From positions 1 through 17,022 of the forward strand of contig JAIDXA010000325.1 of the NCBI GenBank assembly GCA_029058705.1: 17,022 nt of DNA. Direction: 5' to 3'. Numbering within the stretch: the stretch's first letter is position 1; every line of letters begins with the position of its first letter. A program made the position numbers and the translations under genes. Shown in pieces: positions 1 through 6,857 of the stretch. The notes beneath the pieces were generated by a model. The model saw nothing but the letters and a program-made list of their open reading frames with translations, was not told the DNA's origin and did no database searches. The stretch is from Paramuribaculum sp. GTDB lineage: Bacteria > Bacteroidota > Bacteroidia > Bacteroidales > Muribaculaceae.

Positions 1-295
1 CAATATCCACGGCACAACAACTTAACTTACTTTAACTTAATTGCAATTTGCAATCCTTTCACCGCCAAACAGAAACATACGTCACCAAAAATCCCGACAA
101 CCGACAACACTTGCAAGCATCCGGAACAATCCCCCGACACACCTCCTCCTCATTCCACAAAACAAGACCGCACTCAATTAGGAAAATAAAAATATATCTT
201 TTATCTTTGCAAGTGTTAATACAACAGTTCTACAAAAACGCTTTTTCATAAGTTAATTTTTATACGAAATAATACATCCACTGACGTTAAGTACT
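1..295. other. AT-rich intergenic region, no supported gene
   Basis: I see no convincing gene in this stretch. One open frame at 48-251 encodes a low-complexity, Thr/His/Ser-rich peptide with no recognisable domain and no promoter or ribosome-binding site, so I do not call it. The only supported element is a promoter-like box at 202-209, listed separately. The left edge of the window gives no information about the gene to the left. Confidence 0.6.
202..209 (+). promoter_or_regulatory. Candidate Bacteroidota -7 promoter box (TATCTTTG)
   Basis: TATCTTTG matches the TAnnTTTG consensus of the primary Bacteroidota sigma factor. The expected upstream TTG about 20 bases away is not clear (TTAG near 178), so the match is partial. 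Transcription would start near 216 and run right. No gene of normal size lies downstream on this strand, only a 49-codon ORF (296-445) and a hairpin (308-335). Confidence 0.4.
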
Positions 296-342
296 ATGTG
301 TAAATCCCAAAGGAGACTCGTGAGAGTGTCCTTTGTTGTTTT
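216..342 (+). ncRNA. Candidate small RNA between promoter box and hairpin terminator
   Basis: This is an inferred transcript, bounded by the start expected from the TATCTTTG box at 202-209 and by the T-rich end (TTGTTTT) of the hairpin at 308-335. It would be about 125 nt long. It is called from position only, with no homology to a known RNA. A small peptide (ATG at 296, stop at 443-445, 49 codons) overlaps the end, so a short mRNA is the main alternative. Confidence 0.25.
308..342 (+). terminator. Hairpin with T-rich tail, possible intrinsic terminator
   Basis: CAAAGGA (308-314) pairs with TCCTTTG (329-335), and ACTC (316-319) pairs with GAGT (324-327). There is one G/G mismatch between the two helices and a GTGA loop. 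TTGTTTT follows on the plus strand, which suits rho-independent termination in that direction. On the minus strand the hairpin is not followed by T residues, so it is a poor terminator for the porin gene at 530-1606. Confidence 0.45.
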
Positions 343-378
343 AAACAAGAAGTCAATTTTATATTTAAACAGTTTCTA

Positions 379-456
379 TTTTGAGGGATTCCAGCAAGTT
401 GAGAAAGGTGCAATTGCAACATTGCGACTGACGGAACTTGGCTGAAAGAACCAAAA
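379..456. repeat. Palindromic 3'-end element, copy 1 (divergent)
   Basis: This is a degenerate relative of the elements at 6693-6767 and 15219-15311. It shares GGATTCC, the GTTGA before the core, and GAC..GA..ACTTGGC..GAA after it, in the same order as copy 3. The inner hairpin is GCAAT (410-414) with ATTGC (421-425). An outer helix joins AGCAAGTT (393-400) to AACTTGGCT (435-443) with one bulged base. TTTTG (379-383) can close on CAAAA (452-456). It lies 74 bases beyond the stop of the minus-strand porin gene. Confidence 0.55.
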
Positions 457-529
457 GACTCTTTATGATGACCTGAAGAATTTCAAAATGTGCACTTATT
501 TCTTAATCCCTGGTAAACGTAAACACTCT

Positions 530-1606
530 CTAAAAACTCATACTCATCCTTAATAGGCCAATCGGCCCGTTTGTTTTCGAATTTTTGACATAATGCAGCG
601 ACGGTTGCAGATCGATACTGGACGACAACCGGTACCTGACAGTCAGTTCGCTTGCCCATTCGCGCTCGCCGATAAAATCCGCAAAACACGAATGTACACC
701 CAATTGATATTTTCCAGTCCTGCAAGCCAGACCCACACCGCAGAAATTCCTGCACCCCGATTTTATGGTAGGGCATTGTGAAAGCTGTGCTATTAATGAT
801 ATGCTGCCTACTAATTTCTGCTCGGCGTAGATCCAGTAGAAGACATTGTTTTTTTTCTTTTCCTGCGGCGATGCCGGCAATGATTCCGGTGTTCCATCCC
901 CATTATCAGAACCACAGCCGCTATGTAGGCCAAAACCGACATTATAATTGTCATCATCTCTGCTATAATTGAAAACGTTGATATTGAAAATGCCATCCCT
1001 CGACGGTCTTACACGGAAAACACTGTTCCGTCCAAAAAAACCGTGATGCCCCTCCCCAGTATATATCGCACTGCACACTGTCACGCCTCCGTTCCTATAC
1101 CGACCCTCGATTCCAACAGAAGCTTCCGGATAGTCAGCGATAGGAAAATTACATGAAATTGTAGGGAAGAGACCACAACTGCCATTAGTGAAAAGAGATG
1201 TCAGCGGTGTCACAAAAAAATCATCGTTGACATTGCCGACACCGGCAAAGACACTCCATCTTTCCCCATCATATCTGACTCCTGCCCGGCTCAAGGCCAG
1301 CGGAATGTTGCCTCCGTCGATGTTTGAACAGGCAAGCAGATCGGACATCAGGCCATCTTTGTTGGTCTTGCACGTGCTTATTGTGCCGATATCCACCGAC
1401 AGGTTCGGGCATATTGAAAACGATGATTCTGTTGTCAGAAGATTGACCCAGTCTGAACTGCCGTCGGGAATTGCCTGCAGTTCCGAAATGTATGTCATAG
1501 AGAACTCCTGCGGGCGCATGGTGAACCCGCAGCAAATTGCTGCGAGAGTCACCGCCAGTAATCTCCGAGGCATGCACATTGAGGCTATATGTGTCGCTTT
1601 TCTCAT
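530..1606 (-). CDS. OprB-like outer-membrane porin, cysteine-rich
   Basis: This 358-aa protein is predicted to be an outer-membrane beta-barrel. It has an N-terminal signal region (basic residues, then a hydrophobic stretch around residues 15-29). The body is rich in alternating aromatic and polar strands and Gly-Asn turns, and the C-terminus ends in Phe (RMSMSF), the usual barrel-assembly signal. Stretches such as SDWVNLLT, SNI, DDFFVTP and TSLF resemble carbohydrate porins of the OprB type. About 12 cysteines lie in the mature part, which is unusual for such a barrel. The ATG at 1606 lies 15 bases after the P-ATPase stop, so the two are very probably cotranscribed. ATG codons at residues 10 and 12 are possible alternative starts. 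A role in letting Mg2+ or another divalent cation through the outer membrane is inference from context; the substrate is unknown. Confidence 0.75.
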   Translation of the reverse strand: MRKATHIASMCMPRRLLAVTLAAICCGFTMRPQEFSMTYISELQAIPDGSSDWVNLLTTESSFSICPNLSVDIGTISTCKTNKDGLMSDLLACSNIDGGNIPLALSRAGVRYDGERWSVFAGVGNVNDDFFVTPLTSLFTNGSCGLFPTISCNFPIADYPEASVGIEGRYRNGGVTVCSAIYTGEGHHGFFGRNSVFRVRPSRDGIFNINVFNYSRDDDNYNVGFGLHSGCGSDNGDGTPESLPASPQEKKKNNVFYWIYAEQKLVGSISLIAQLSQCPTIKSGCRNFCGVGLACRTGKYQLGVHSCFADFIGEREWASELTVRYRLSSSIDLQPSLHYVKNSKTNGPIGLLRMSMSF

Positions 1607-1621
1607 AAATAACTGAATTTA

Positions 1622-4267
1622 TCACATCCATTTTCCAAATCGTTTGATATACCACACTTTTACCAGTTGCGTCAGACCGCAATAACACAGTAATATTCCA
1701 ATCAGCCACAAGAAGTACGAGGCCGGCAGCGAGACAAAGCCAAGATACGCGCCGAATTTGGAAAACGGGATGACTATGCCGAGAAGCATTATGATCGCAG
1801 TGGCGCCAAGCACCGGCCATGTAGCCCTACTCTGCACAAACGGAATCTTTCGGGTCCGGATCATATGGACAATCAGTGTCTGTGTCAAAAGACCGACAAT
1901 AAACCATCCGGACTGGAACATGGCCTGATGGGCGGGAGAAACACATCCGAAAACAAACCACATTATCAGGAAACACGCTATGTCGAATATCGAGCTGATC
2001 GGTCCAATGAAAACCATGAATCGCTTCAGATCTGACGCATCCCATCTGCGTGGTTTGCTCAGATATTCCTTGTCCATGGAATCAAACGGAATTGTTGTCT
2101 GCGAAAAGTCATAGAGCAGATTCTGCACAAGCAGATGTATCGGCAACATAGGCAAGAAAGGGAGGAAAGCACTTGCCGCAAGCACACTGAACATATTGCC
2201 GAAGTTAGAGCTTGCCGTCATTTTGGTGTACTTTATTATATTGCCGAATGTTTTCCGGCCTTCTATCACGCCGTCGTCCAACACCATAAGATCTTTTTCC
2301 AGAAGAATTATATCGGCACTCTCTTTGGCGATATCGACTCCAGAATCGACTGAAATCCCCACATCCGACTGCCGCAATGCCGAAGCATCGTTTATCCCGT
2401 CTCCGAGAAATCCAACGGTATGACCCTGCTTCTGAAGCGCGTCAATTATCTGTGACTTCTGCATTGGCGTGAGTTTTGAAAAGACATTTGTTTCCGCTAC
2501 GGCCGCATAGAAATAGTCATCGCTCATTTCTGCAAGTTCCGGCCCTGTCAGCGACTTGCCCACATCAATACCTACCTGACGGGCAATCGTCTGCACAACG
2601 GTGTCATTGTCGCCGGAGAGAATCTTGACCTCAACCCCGTTTTCGTGAAGCTGCCTTATGGCGTTGGCCGACGATTCCTTGGGAGGATCGAGAAAGGCAA
2701 GATAACCGATCAGCACCATTCCGTCCTCATCCCCCACACAGAAATCACGGTCTTTTTCAACAAAACTCTTCTGAGCCACGGCCAGCACCCTCATCCCCTG
2801 ACGGTTCATCCCGTCAGCAATTCTCAACGCATTGTCGCGGATATCGGCTGTCAGTTCTATGACAGAGCCTTTAACTTCGGCAAACGAACAGACCTGCAGC
2901 ATCTCCTCAACGGCCCCTTTGGTTATAATCTGGCGCTTACCTGAATTATCCTCTACTACAACCGACATCCGGCGGCGGACAAAATCAAACGGAATCTCAT
3001 CGACTTTCCTGTAATCGTCCTTGAGATGCTCGAGTGAAACATCCTTTACATGCGCAAGGATCGCCTTGTCCATCAGGTTTTTCAATCCGGTCTGAAAGTA
3101 ACTGTTGAAATATGCATGCCGGAGAATCCGTCTCTTGTCGTCGATACTCCCGTCCGCATTGATATACTTCTCCAAAACAATCCTGTCACATGTAAGGGTA
3201 CCCGTCTTGTCAGTACACAGTATATTCATGGCACCGAAATTCTGAATTGCATTGAGATCCTTGACAATCGTCTTTTTCCGCGACATAGCGACCGCTCCTT
3301 TCGACAGATTGGCAGTGACAATCATCGGCAGCATTTCCGGAGTCAGACCTACAGCTACCGATACAGAAAACAAAAACGCCTCAAGCCAGTCGCCTTTCAC
3401 CAGGCCGTTAATCAAAAAAACAAATGGAATCATCACAAGCATGAAACGGATTAGCAGAAACGAAACCTTGCTTATACCCTTGTCAAACGCAGTGGCGGCA
3501 CGGTGGCCGGCTATGCTTTTGGCAATCGTTCCGAAATAGGTATCATTTCCCGTGGCATGACAGATACCCAGCGCGCGGCCGCTTACCACCGTCGACCCCA
3601 TGAAGCATATATTGCTCAGCTCCACAACGCTCCCCCGACCGGCCTCCGAGGCGGTTGCCTCTACCGTCTTTTCGATCGGATCAGACTCGCCGGTCAACGA
3701 CGATTGGCTCACAAAAAAGTCTTTTGTCTCTATGACGCGCATATCGGCCGGAATCATATCACCCGCAGAAAGAGCGATTATGTCGCCTGGCACAACTTCC
3801 GCAAACGGAATCTCAACATCTCCCCTATCAGACCGGCGCACCTGACACGTATTGGTCACCATTTTCAACAGCGCGTCGCTTGACTTCGCAGCTTTCCACT
3901 CCTGCCAGAAGCGAAGAATCGCACTGATCACAACCATAGTCGAAATTATGATGATGGCAGCCCAGTCCTTTTCTCCCTCCGGAGCAAGAAGCACATCAAG
4001 GATAAACGAAATTATCACAAGCACGGTCAGGACTCCTATGAACGGATTGATAAAAGCCTTGACAAACATCGCAAATGGATTACTACGCTTCTCTTTCTGG
4101 ACCTCGTTCGGTCCATAGACACTCAGTCGGTGCTCTGCTTCGGTGCTGGAAAGCCCTGTGTGCGAGGTCTGAAAAAATCTGTACACCGCCGTCAACGGTT
4201 GCGATGACGCCAAAAACACCCTCTCGGTGTTGAACCCATACTGGCCATTCTGTTTTCTTTTTTTCAT
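1622..4267 (-). CDS. mgtA: Mg2+-transporting P-type ATPase (MgtA/MgtB type)
   Basis: This 881-aa inner-membrane P-type ATPase imports Mg2+ using ATP; E. coli MgtA is 898 aa. Visible features in order are the N-terminal cation-transporter domain (about 20-65), the actuator TGES at 192-195, the membrane motif VGLTPEMLPMIV near 306-317, and the phosphorylation site DKTGTLT with Asp353. The C-terminal half has the hinge GDGIND and a long MgtA-like membrane segment including QNLLYDFSQ. These motifs match the P3B magnesium family rather than heavy-metal or calcium pumps. I chose the ATG at 4267 because a longer frame to 4318 would begin with a TTG inside the -7 promoter box. The gene follows a two-component system and precedes a porin gene by 15 bases. 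The four 11-bp repeats upstream suggest response-regulator control. Transport of another divalent metal cannot be excluded. Confidence 0.9.
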   Translation of the reverse strand: MKKRKQNGQYGFNTERVFLASSQPLTAVYRFFQTSHTGLSSTEAEHRLSVYGPNEVQKEKRSNPFAMFVKAFINPFIGVLTVLVIISFILDVLLAPEGEKDWAAIIIISTMVVISAILRFWQEWKAAKSSDALLKMVTNTCQVRRSDRGDVEIPFAEVVPGDIIALSAGDMIPADMRVIETKDFFVSQSSLTGESDPIEKTVEATASEAGRGSVVELSNICFMGSTVVSGRALGICHATGNDTYFGTIAKSIAGHRAATAFDKGISKVSFLLIRFMLVMIPFVFLINGLVKGDWLEAFLFSVSVAVGLTPEMLPMIVTANLSKGAVAMSRKKTIVKDLNAIQNFGAMNILCTDKTGTLTCDRIVLEKYINADGSIDDKRRILRHAYFNSYFQTGLKNLMDKAILAHVKDVSLEHLKDDYRKVDEIPFDFVRRRMSVVVEDNSGKRQIITKGAVEEMLQVCSFAEVKGSVIELTADIRDNALRIADGMNRQGMRVLAVAQKSFVEKDRDFCVGDEDGMVLIGYLAFLDPPKESSANAIRQLHENGVEVKILSGDNDTVVQTIARQVGIDVGKSLTGPELAEMSDDYFYAAVAETNVFSKLTPMQKSQIIDALQKQGHTVGFLGDGINDASALRQSDVGISVDSGVDIAKESADIILLEKDLMVLDDGVIEGRKTFGNIIKYTKMTASSNFGNMFSVLAASAFLPFLPMLPIHLLVQNLLYDFSQTTIPFDSMDKEYLSKPRRWDASDLKRFMVFIGPISSIFDIACFLIMWFVFGCVSPAHQAMFQSGWFIVGLLTQTLIVHMIRTRKIPFVQSRATWPVLGATAIIMLLGIVIPFSKFGAYLGFVSLPASYFLWLIGILLCYCGLTQLVKVWYIKRFGKWM

Positions 4268-4315
4268 ACAGCTGGAATTTTTTAGTATTTGCAACTCGTG
4301 TTTATTATCACGATG

Positions 4316-4323
4316 CAAAAATA
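4316..4323 (-). promoter_or_regulatory. -7 promoter box of the mgtA-porin operon
   Basis: The minus strand reads TATTTTTG here, a full match to TAnnTTTG. Transcription should start near 4309, leaving a leader of about 42 nt before the ATG at 4267. No good TTG is present at the expected -33 spacing (about 4343-4346). A weak -33 region next to an activator-like repeat array is typical of a promoter that needs an activator. Confidence 0.65.
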
Positions 4324-4345
4324 AACCAGTAATTCCAGCCAGTCC

Positions 4346-4384
4346 GTTAGAGATCCATTAGAATGAAATTAGAAATTCATTAGA
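4346..4384 (-). promoter_or_regulatory. Four direct repeats with 11-bp period, likely response-regulator binding site
   Basis: TTAGA occurs at 4347, 4358, 4369 and 4380, each exactly 11 bases from the next. On the mgtA coding strand the unit reads YTCTAAY followed by four variable bases. Relative to the predicted start near 4309, the array covers about -37 to -75, ending where a -33 element would lie. OmpR/PhoB-family regulators bind tandem direct repeats of about 11 bp in exactly this position. The obvious candidate is the regulator encoded at 5807-6490. The identity of the binding protein is inference. Confidence 0.65.
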
Positions 4385-4430
4385 AAAGACATCCGTCACT
4401 GAAGCAAATCATCCTGCGGCATGCCTATGA

Positions 4431-5810
4431 TCAGTCAGTTTTCAGATGCGGAACACTGACTATGAATGTAGTTCCCTTGTCCTGACACGACAGCACATCC
4501 AGAGTGCCGTGATGAAGCTACATGATCTTCAGTGCGAGTGTCATACCAATGCCATATCCTTTCACATGTTTGCAGTCATCGCCTCTGTAGAAAAGATCGA
4601 ATATCCTGTCGTGCTCAGTTTCCGACATCCCTTTTCCCGTATCCGAGAACCGCATGATCACATTATTGACATTATTAGAAATCTGAACCACCGACGTATG
4701 ATTTTCAGAATACTTGCAATTATTGTCAATAAGATTCGACAACGCCACAGTCAGCAGATACCTGTTGCCGATCACCGTTATCAGCCTGTCGTCATCCTCA
4801 TTTTCAAGAGCGAATAAAATTTCAACATGATAGTCAGGATGTCCGCGCAGGATCGTCTCAGTTATATCAAGCAAAAGCTCGTCAAGCCGTAGAGGTTCCA
4901 GTCTTATTTTTTCTGGACTATAATCAGCTTTTGCCAGATTCAGAAGACCATCCGTCAGCTGTGTCATGCCATGGGCATCATTTAGCGCGTTGGATATGGC
5001 CGATCTGTACTGTTCAGATGTACGCTCTTTCTGAAGTGCCAGATCCAGTTCGGCTATTATGGCTGCCAACGGCGTTTTTATTTCATGCGAAACATTGCTC
5101 ACAAAACTCTTCTGTGAGGCAAACGAACGTTCAAGACGCTCAAGCAAATCATTGAACGTCTTGCTCAGTTCATCAAGCTCGTCATTCTCCTTTCTGACAG
5201 GAAGACGCTGGTCAAGTTGCGCCTCCGTAATACGCCCGGCAGTGTCCGCTATACTTTTGACAGGCCTTAAAGCCGTACGGGCAAGCAGATAGCCGACAAC
5301 GACAAGCAACGACAGCCCAACCAAAAACAGCGTGATAAGCGTAAGAAACAACTCATGCATGCTGTTATGACCGTAACCGTCATATGCAGCCGCAGTGACA
5401 ACATAATCCCTGCCTGCGAAATTGTAGACAAGACCAATACCCTGATATTCCCCGGCTTTGATATCGATTTCCTTTTCTTTGAGAATCCGGTCTATCATCG
5501 CCCTGTCCTCCTTGATTATGTCATTGTCTATTGCATCATGATAAAGCATTCTGAAATCAGTCGTATAGACAGCGACCTCAACTTCATCTATAAACCTTCT
5601 GTTGTTCAGATATATCGACTGCATGGTTTCTGCATCGACCTGTCCATTCAGAAAAAGATGAGCCTTCGTTATGGCCTCTCCTTTCAAGTCATGTGAAAAA
5701 GTCTGTACACGGTCGTGCTGGCTTATGACATATATCAGCGTAAGACACAATATGAAAACAGCTGCAGTTGCTGCAGCGTTACGCAGAGTAAGCGAAGTCG
5801 TTATCTTCAT
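4431..5810 (-). pseudogene. Sensor histidine kinase interrupted by an in-frame TAG
   Basis: This encodes a membrane sensor kinase of the HAMP/HisKA/HATPase class. Transmembrane helices lie near 10-30 and 155-177 around a periplasmic domain of about 125 residues. HAMP spans about 178-230, and the phospho-acceptor His242 sits in VSHEIKTPL. The N box is NLIDNNCKYS (359-368), the G1 box is DTGKG from Asp390, and the G2 glycines are at 418-422. An in-frame TAG at 4520-4518 ends the protein after residue 430. The same frame then continues for 28 codons to a TGA at 4431 and encodes the expected last strands of the ATPase fold (LHHGTLDV, GTTFIVSVP). So a single nonsense codon truncates the gene. The start overlaps the response-regulator stop by 4 bases (ATGA), so translation is coupled. 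The 430-aa product may be non-functional or altered. Confidence 0.85.
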
Positions 5811-6490
5811 GGCTCCGTGGTGAATATAAAACCAATGCCCGGTTTGGTATGAATGAGTTTCTTACCAAAACCCTTGTCTATTTTTTTCCGTAGATAATTA
5901 ATGTAGACGTCTATGAAATTGGTTCCGGTGTCAAAATGCGTATTCCACACTTTTTCTGCGATATCAATTCGGCTTATGACTTTTTCGGCATTCTCAACCA
6001 TAAATACAAGAAGCTTGAACTCTTTAGGCGTAAGCTTGATGTCGACACCGCCCCGACAGACATTATGCTTGTTCATGTCAATGACAATATCGGCATATGC
6101 AAGACTGTCGCACCTGTCTTCTTTCTGGACCGCACGTCTCAGAAGCACTTTTATACGTGCGTGAAGTTCCCTGAAATCAAAAGGCTTGACCATATAATCA
6201 TCTGCTCCTGAATCAAATCCGTCGAGCTTGTCATCCGTCGATCCGAGTGCCGTCAGCATAAGCACCGGAAGATTCCTGTTTCTCGAACGGATCTCTCGAC
6301 ACAACTCAAAACCGTCAATTCCCGGAAGCACAATATCCGATATGACAAGATCAAAATCATTTGATTGGAAAAGACGCAGACCCATGATTCCGTCATATGC
6401 CACAACTGTATTGTAGCCAATCTCTTCAAGTCCTGCTTTCAGCAGATCCGCCACCCTCTTTTCATCTTCGACAATCAATATATTTTCCAT
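5807..6490 (-). CDS. OmpR/PhoB-family response regulator
   Basis: This 227-aa transcription factor is the partner of the overlapping kinase. The receiver domain (about 1-118) shows acidic-pocket residues around Glu8-Asp9, the phospho-acceptor Asp52 in SDIVLPG, Thr80 and Lys102 in VKPFD. The C-terminal winged helix (about 130-225) has LTPKEFKLL and the typical recognition-helix region DVYINYLRKKI. I chose the ATG at 6490, since the frame open further upstream (to 6547) would add 19 residues not found in the family and would overlap the promoter box. It most resembles CusR/QseB-like regulators. It is predicted to act on the 11-bp direct repeats upstream of mgtA, and possibly on the inverted repeat in its own leader. 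The sensed signal is not visible in the sequence; a divalent cation is suggested by the neighbours. Confidence 0.92.
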   Translation of the reverse strand: MENILIVEDEKRVADLLKAGLEEIGYNTVVAYDGIMGLRLFQSNDFDLVISDIVLPGIDGFELCREIRSRNRNLPVLMLTALGSTDDKLDGFDSGADDYMVKPFDFRELHARIKVLLRRAVQKEDRCDSLAYADIVIDMNKHNVCRGGVDIKLTPKEFKLLVFMVENAEKVISRIDIAEKVWNTHFDTGTNFIDVYINYLRKKIDKGFGKKLIHTKPGIGFIFTTEP

Positions 6491-6519
6491 CTGACTTACA
6501 ATTGGCAGGATTTTGCAAT

Positions 6520-6540
6520 CATATCGGGTCAACCCGTATG
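6520..6540. promoter_or_regulatory. Inverted repeat at the start of the regulator transcript
   Basis: CATATCGGGT (6520-6529) and ACCCGTATG (6532-6540) form an inverted repeat with one unpaired T, separated by CA. It lies within a few bases of the predicted transcription start (about 6542) of the response-regulator gene. It could be an operator or a leader hairpin. It does not resemble the TTAGA repeats before mgtA. Confidence 0.35.
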
Positions 6541-6548
6541 TGAACATG

Positions 6549-6556
6549 CAAAATTA
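6549..6556 (-). promoter_or_regulatory. -7 promoter box of the two-component operon
   Basis: The minus strand reads TAATTTTG, a full TAnnTTTG match. A TTG (complement of 6576-6578) lies 19 bases upstream, the normal spacing for a Bacteroidota -33 element. The start is predicted near 6542, giving a leader of about 50 nt before the ATG at 6490. Confidence 0.65.
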
Positions 6557-6597
6557 AAGAAAATACCCGATCTCACAAAAATGCATCCACATAAAAC

Positions 6598-6626
6598 TCG
6601 GGAGGGCACTTTAAGCGACCTCCCGA
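6598..6626 (-). terminator. Hairpin terminator upstream of the two-component operon
   Basis: TCGGGAGG (6598-6605) pairs perfectly with CCTCCCGA (6619-6626) around a 13-base loop. On the minus strand the stem is followed by AGTTTTA, which suits termination of transcripts from the lipoprotein gene at 6858-7481 before they reach the regulator promoter at 6549. Six A residues flank the other side, so weak bidirectional action is possible. Confidence 0.55.
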
Positions 6627-6692
6627 AAAAATATCAATCTATTGGAATTAAGTAAGTCGTGATAATCAACTTATATCATTAGGGAAAGTATT

Positions 6693-6767
6693 GCAGAGTG
6701 TATTTTGTGCGGTGAAGAAGGAACATGGCGAGCTATATGACTGATGAAGAGCGCAAAATACGCCTGC
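6693..6767. repeat. Palindromic 3'-end element, copy 2
   Basis: The core TGAAGAAGGAACATGGCG followed by GCTATATGACTGATGA differs from copy 3 (15219-15311) only by transitions over most of its length. The outer arms are unrelated in sequence to copy 3 but still pair: GTATTTTG (6700-6707) with CAAAATAC (6754-6761), and GCAG (6693-6696) with CTGC (6764-6767). The inner hairpin keeps five of six pairs, including a G-T wobble. It lies about 90 bases beyond the stop of the minus-strand lipoprotein gene. Confidence 0.6.
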
Positions 6768-6853
6768 ACGACTTCGCGAAGGATATGAAGCACCCTCTGG
6801 CTTGCCAGTGTACGTTCATGCGTGCTGATTTTCTTGACTTACTTATCCAGTAA
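6725..6853 (+). CDS. Candidate small protein of 42 aa overlapping the repeat
   Basis: An ATG at 6725, preceded by the purine-rich AAGAAGGA ending two bases before it, opens a 42-codon frame to TAA at 6851-6853. The peptide begins MASYMTDEERKIRLHDF and ends FLDLLIQ. It is charged, looks helical, and has a credible residue mix with two Cys near its middle. A stop lies in frame at 6713-6715, so no longer start exists. Its first codons lie inside repeat copy 2. Its stop is four bases from the end of the convergent lipoprotein gene. It may be a real small protein, a remnant of a longer gene, or chance. I recognise no family. Confidence 0.3.
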   Translation: MASYMTDEERKIRLHDFAKDMKHPLACQCTFMRADFLDLLIQ

Positions 6854-6857
6854 TCCG

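Noticed and set aside
48..251. 67-codon ORF on the plus strand
   Set aside because: Its residue mix is typical of random AT-rich sequence. It has no ribosome-binding site, and the promoter box at 202-209 lies inside it.
296..445. 49-codon ORF as a gene
   Set aside because: It overlaps the terminator-like hairpin and repeat copy 1, and the peptide shows no recognisable features. I kept it only as an alternative explanation for the candidate transcript.
1269..1820. 183-codon minus-strand ORF spanning the ATPase-porin junction
   Set aside because: It is a shadow frame over two well-supported genes, with no domain or signal of its own. The same applies to the other long overlapping frames, such as 7868-8410, 10248-10748 and 11604-12017.
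4518..4520. Stop-codon reassignment as an explanation for the interrupted kinase and phosphatase-like genes
   Set aside because: The two lesions use different codons (TAG and TAA). TAG ends the porin exactly at its C-terminal Phe (530-532), and TAA ends rlhA, galE and the sulfatase at expected lengths, so both codons act as normal stops here.
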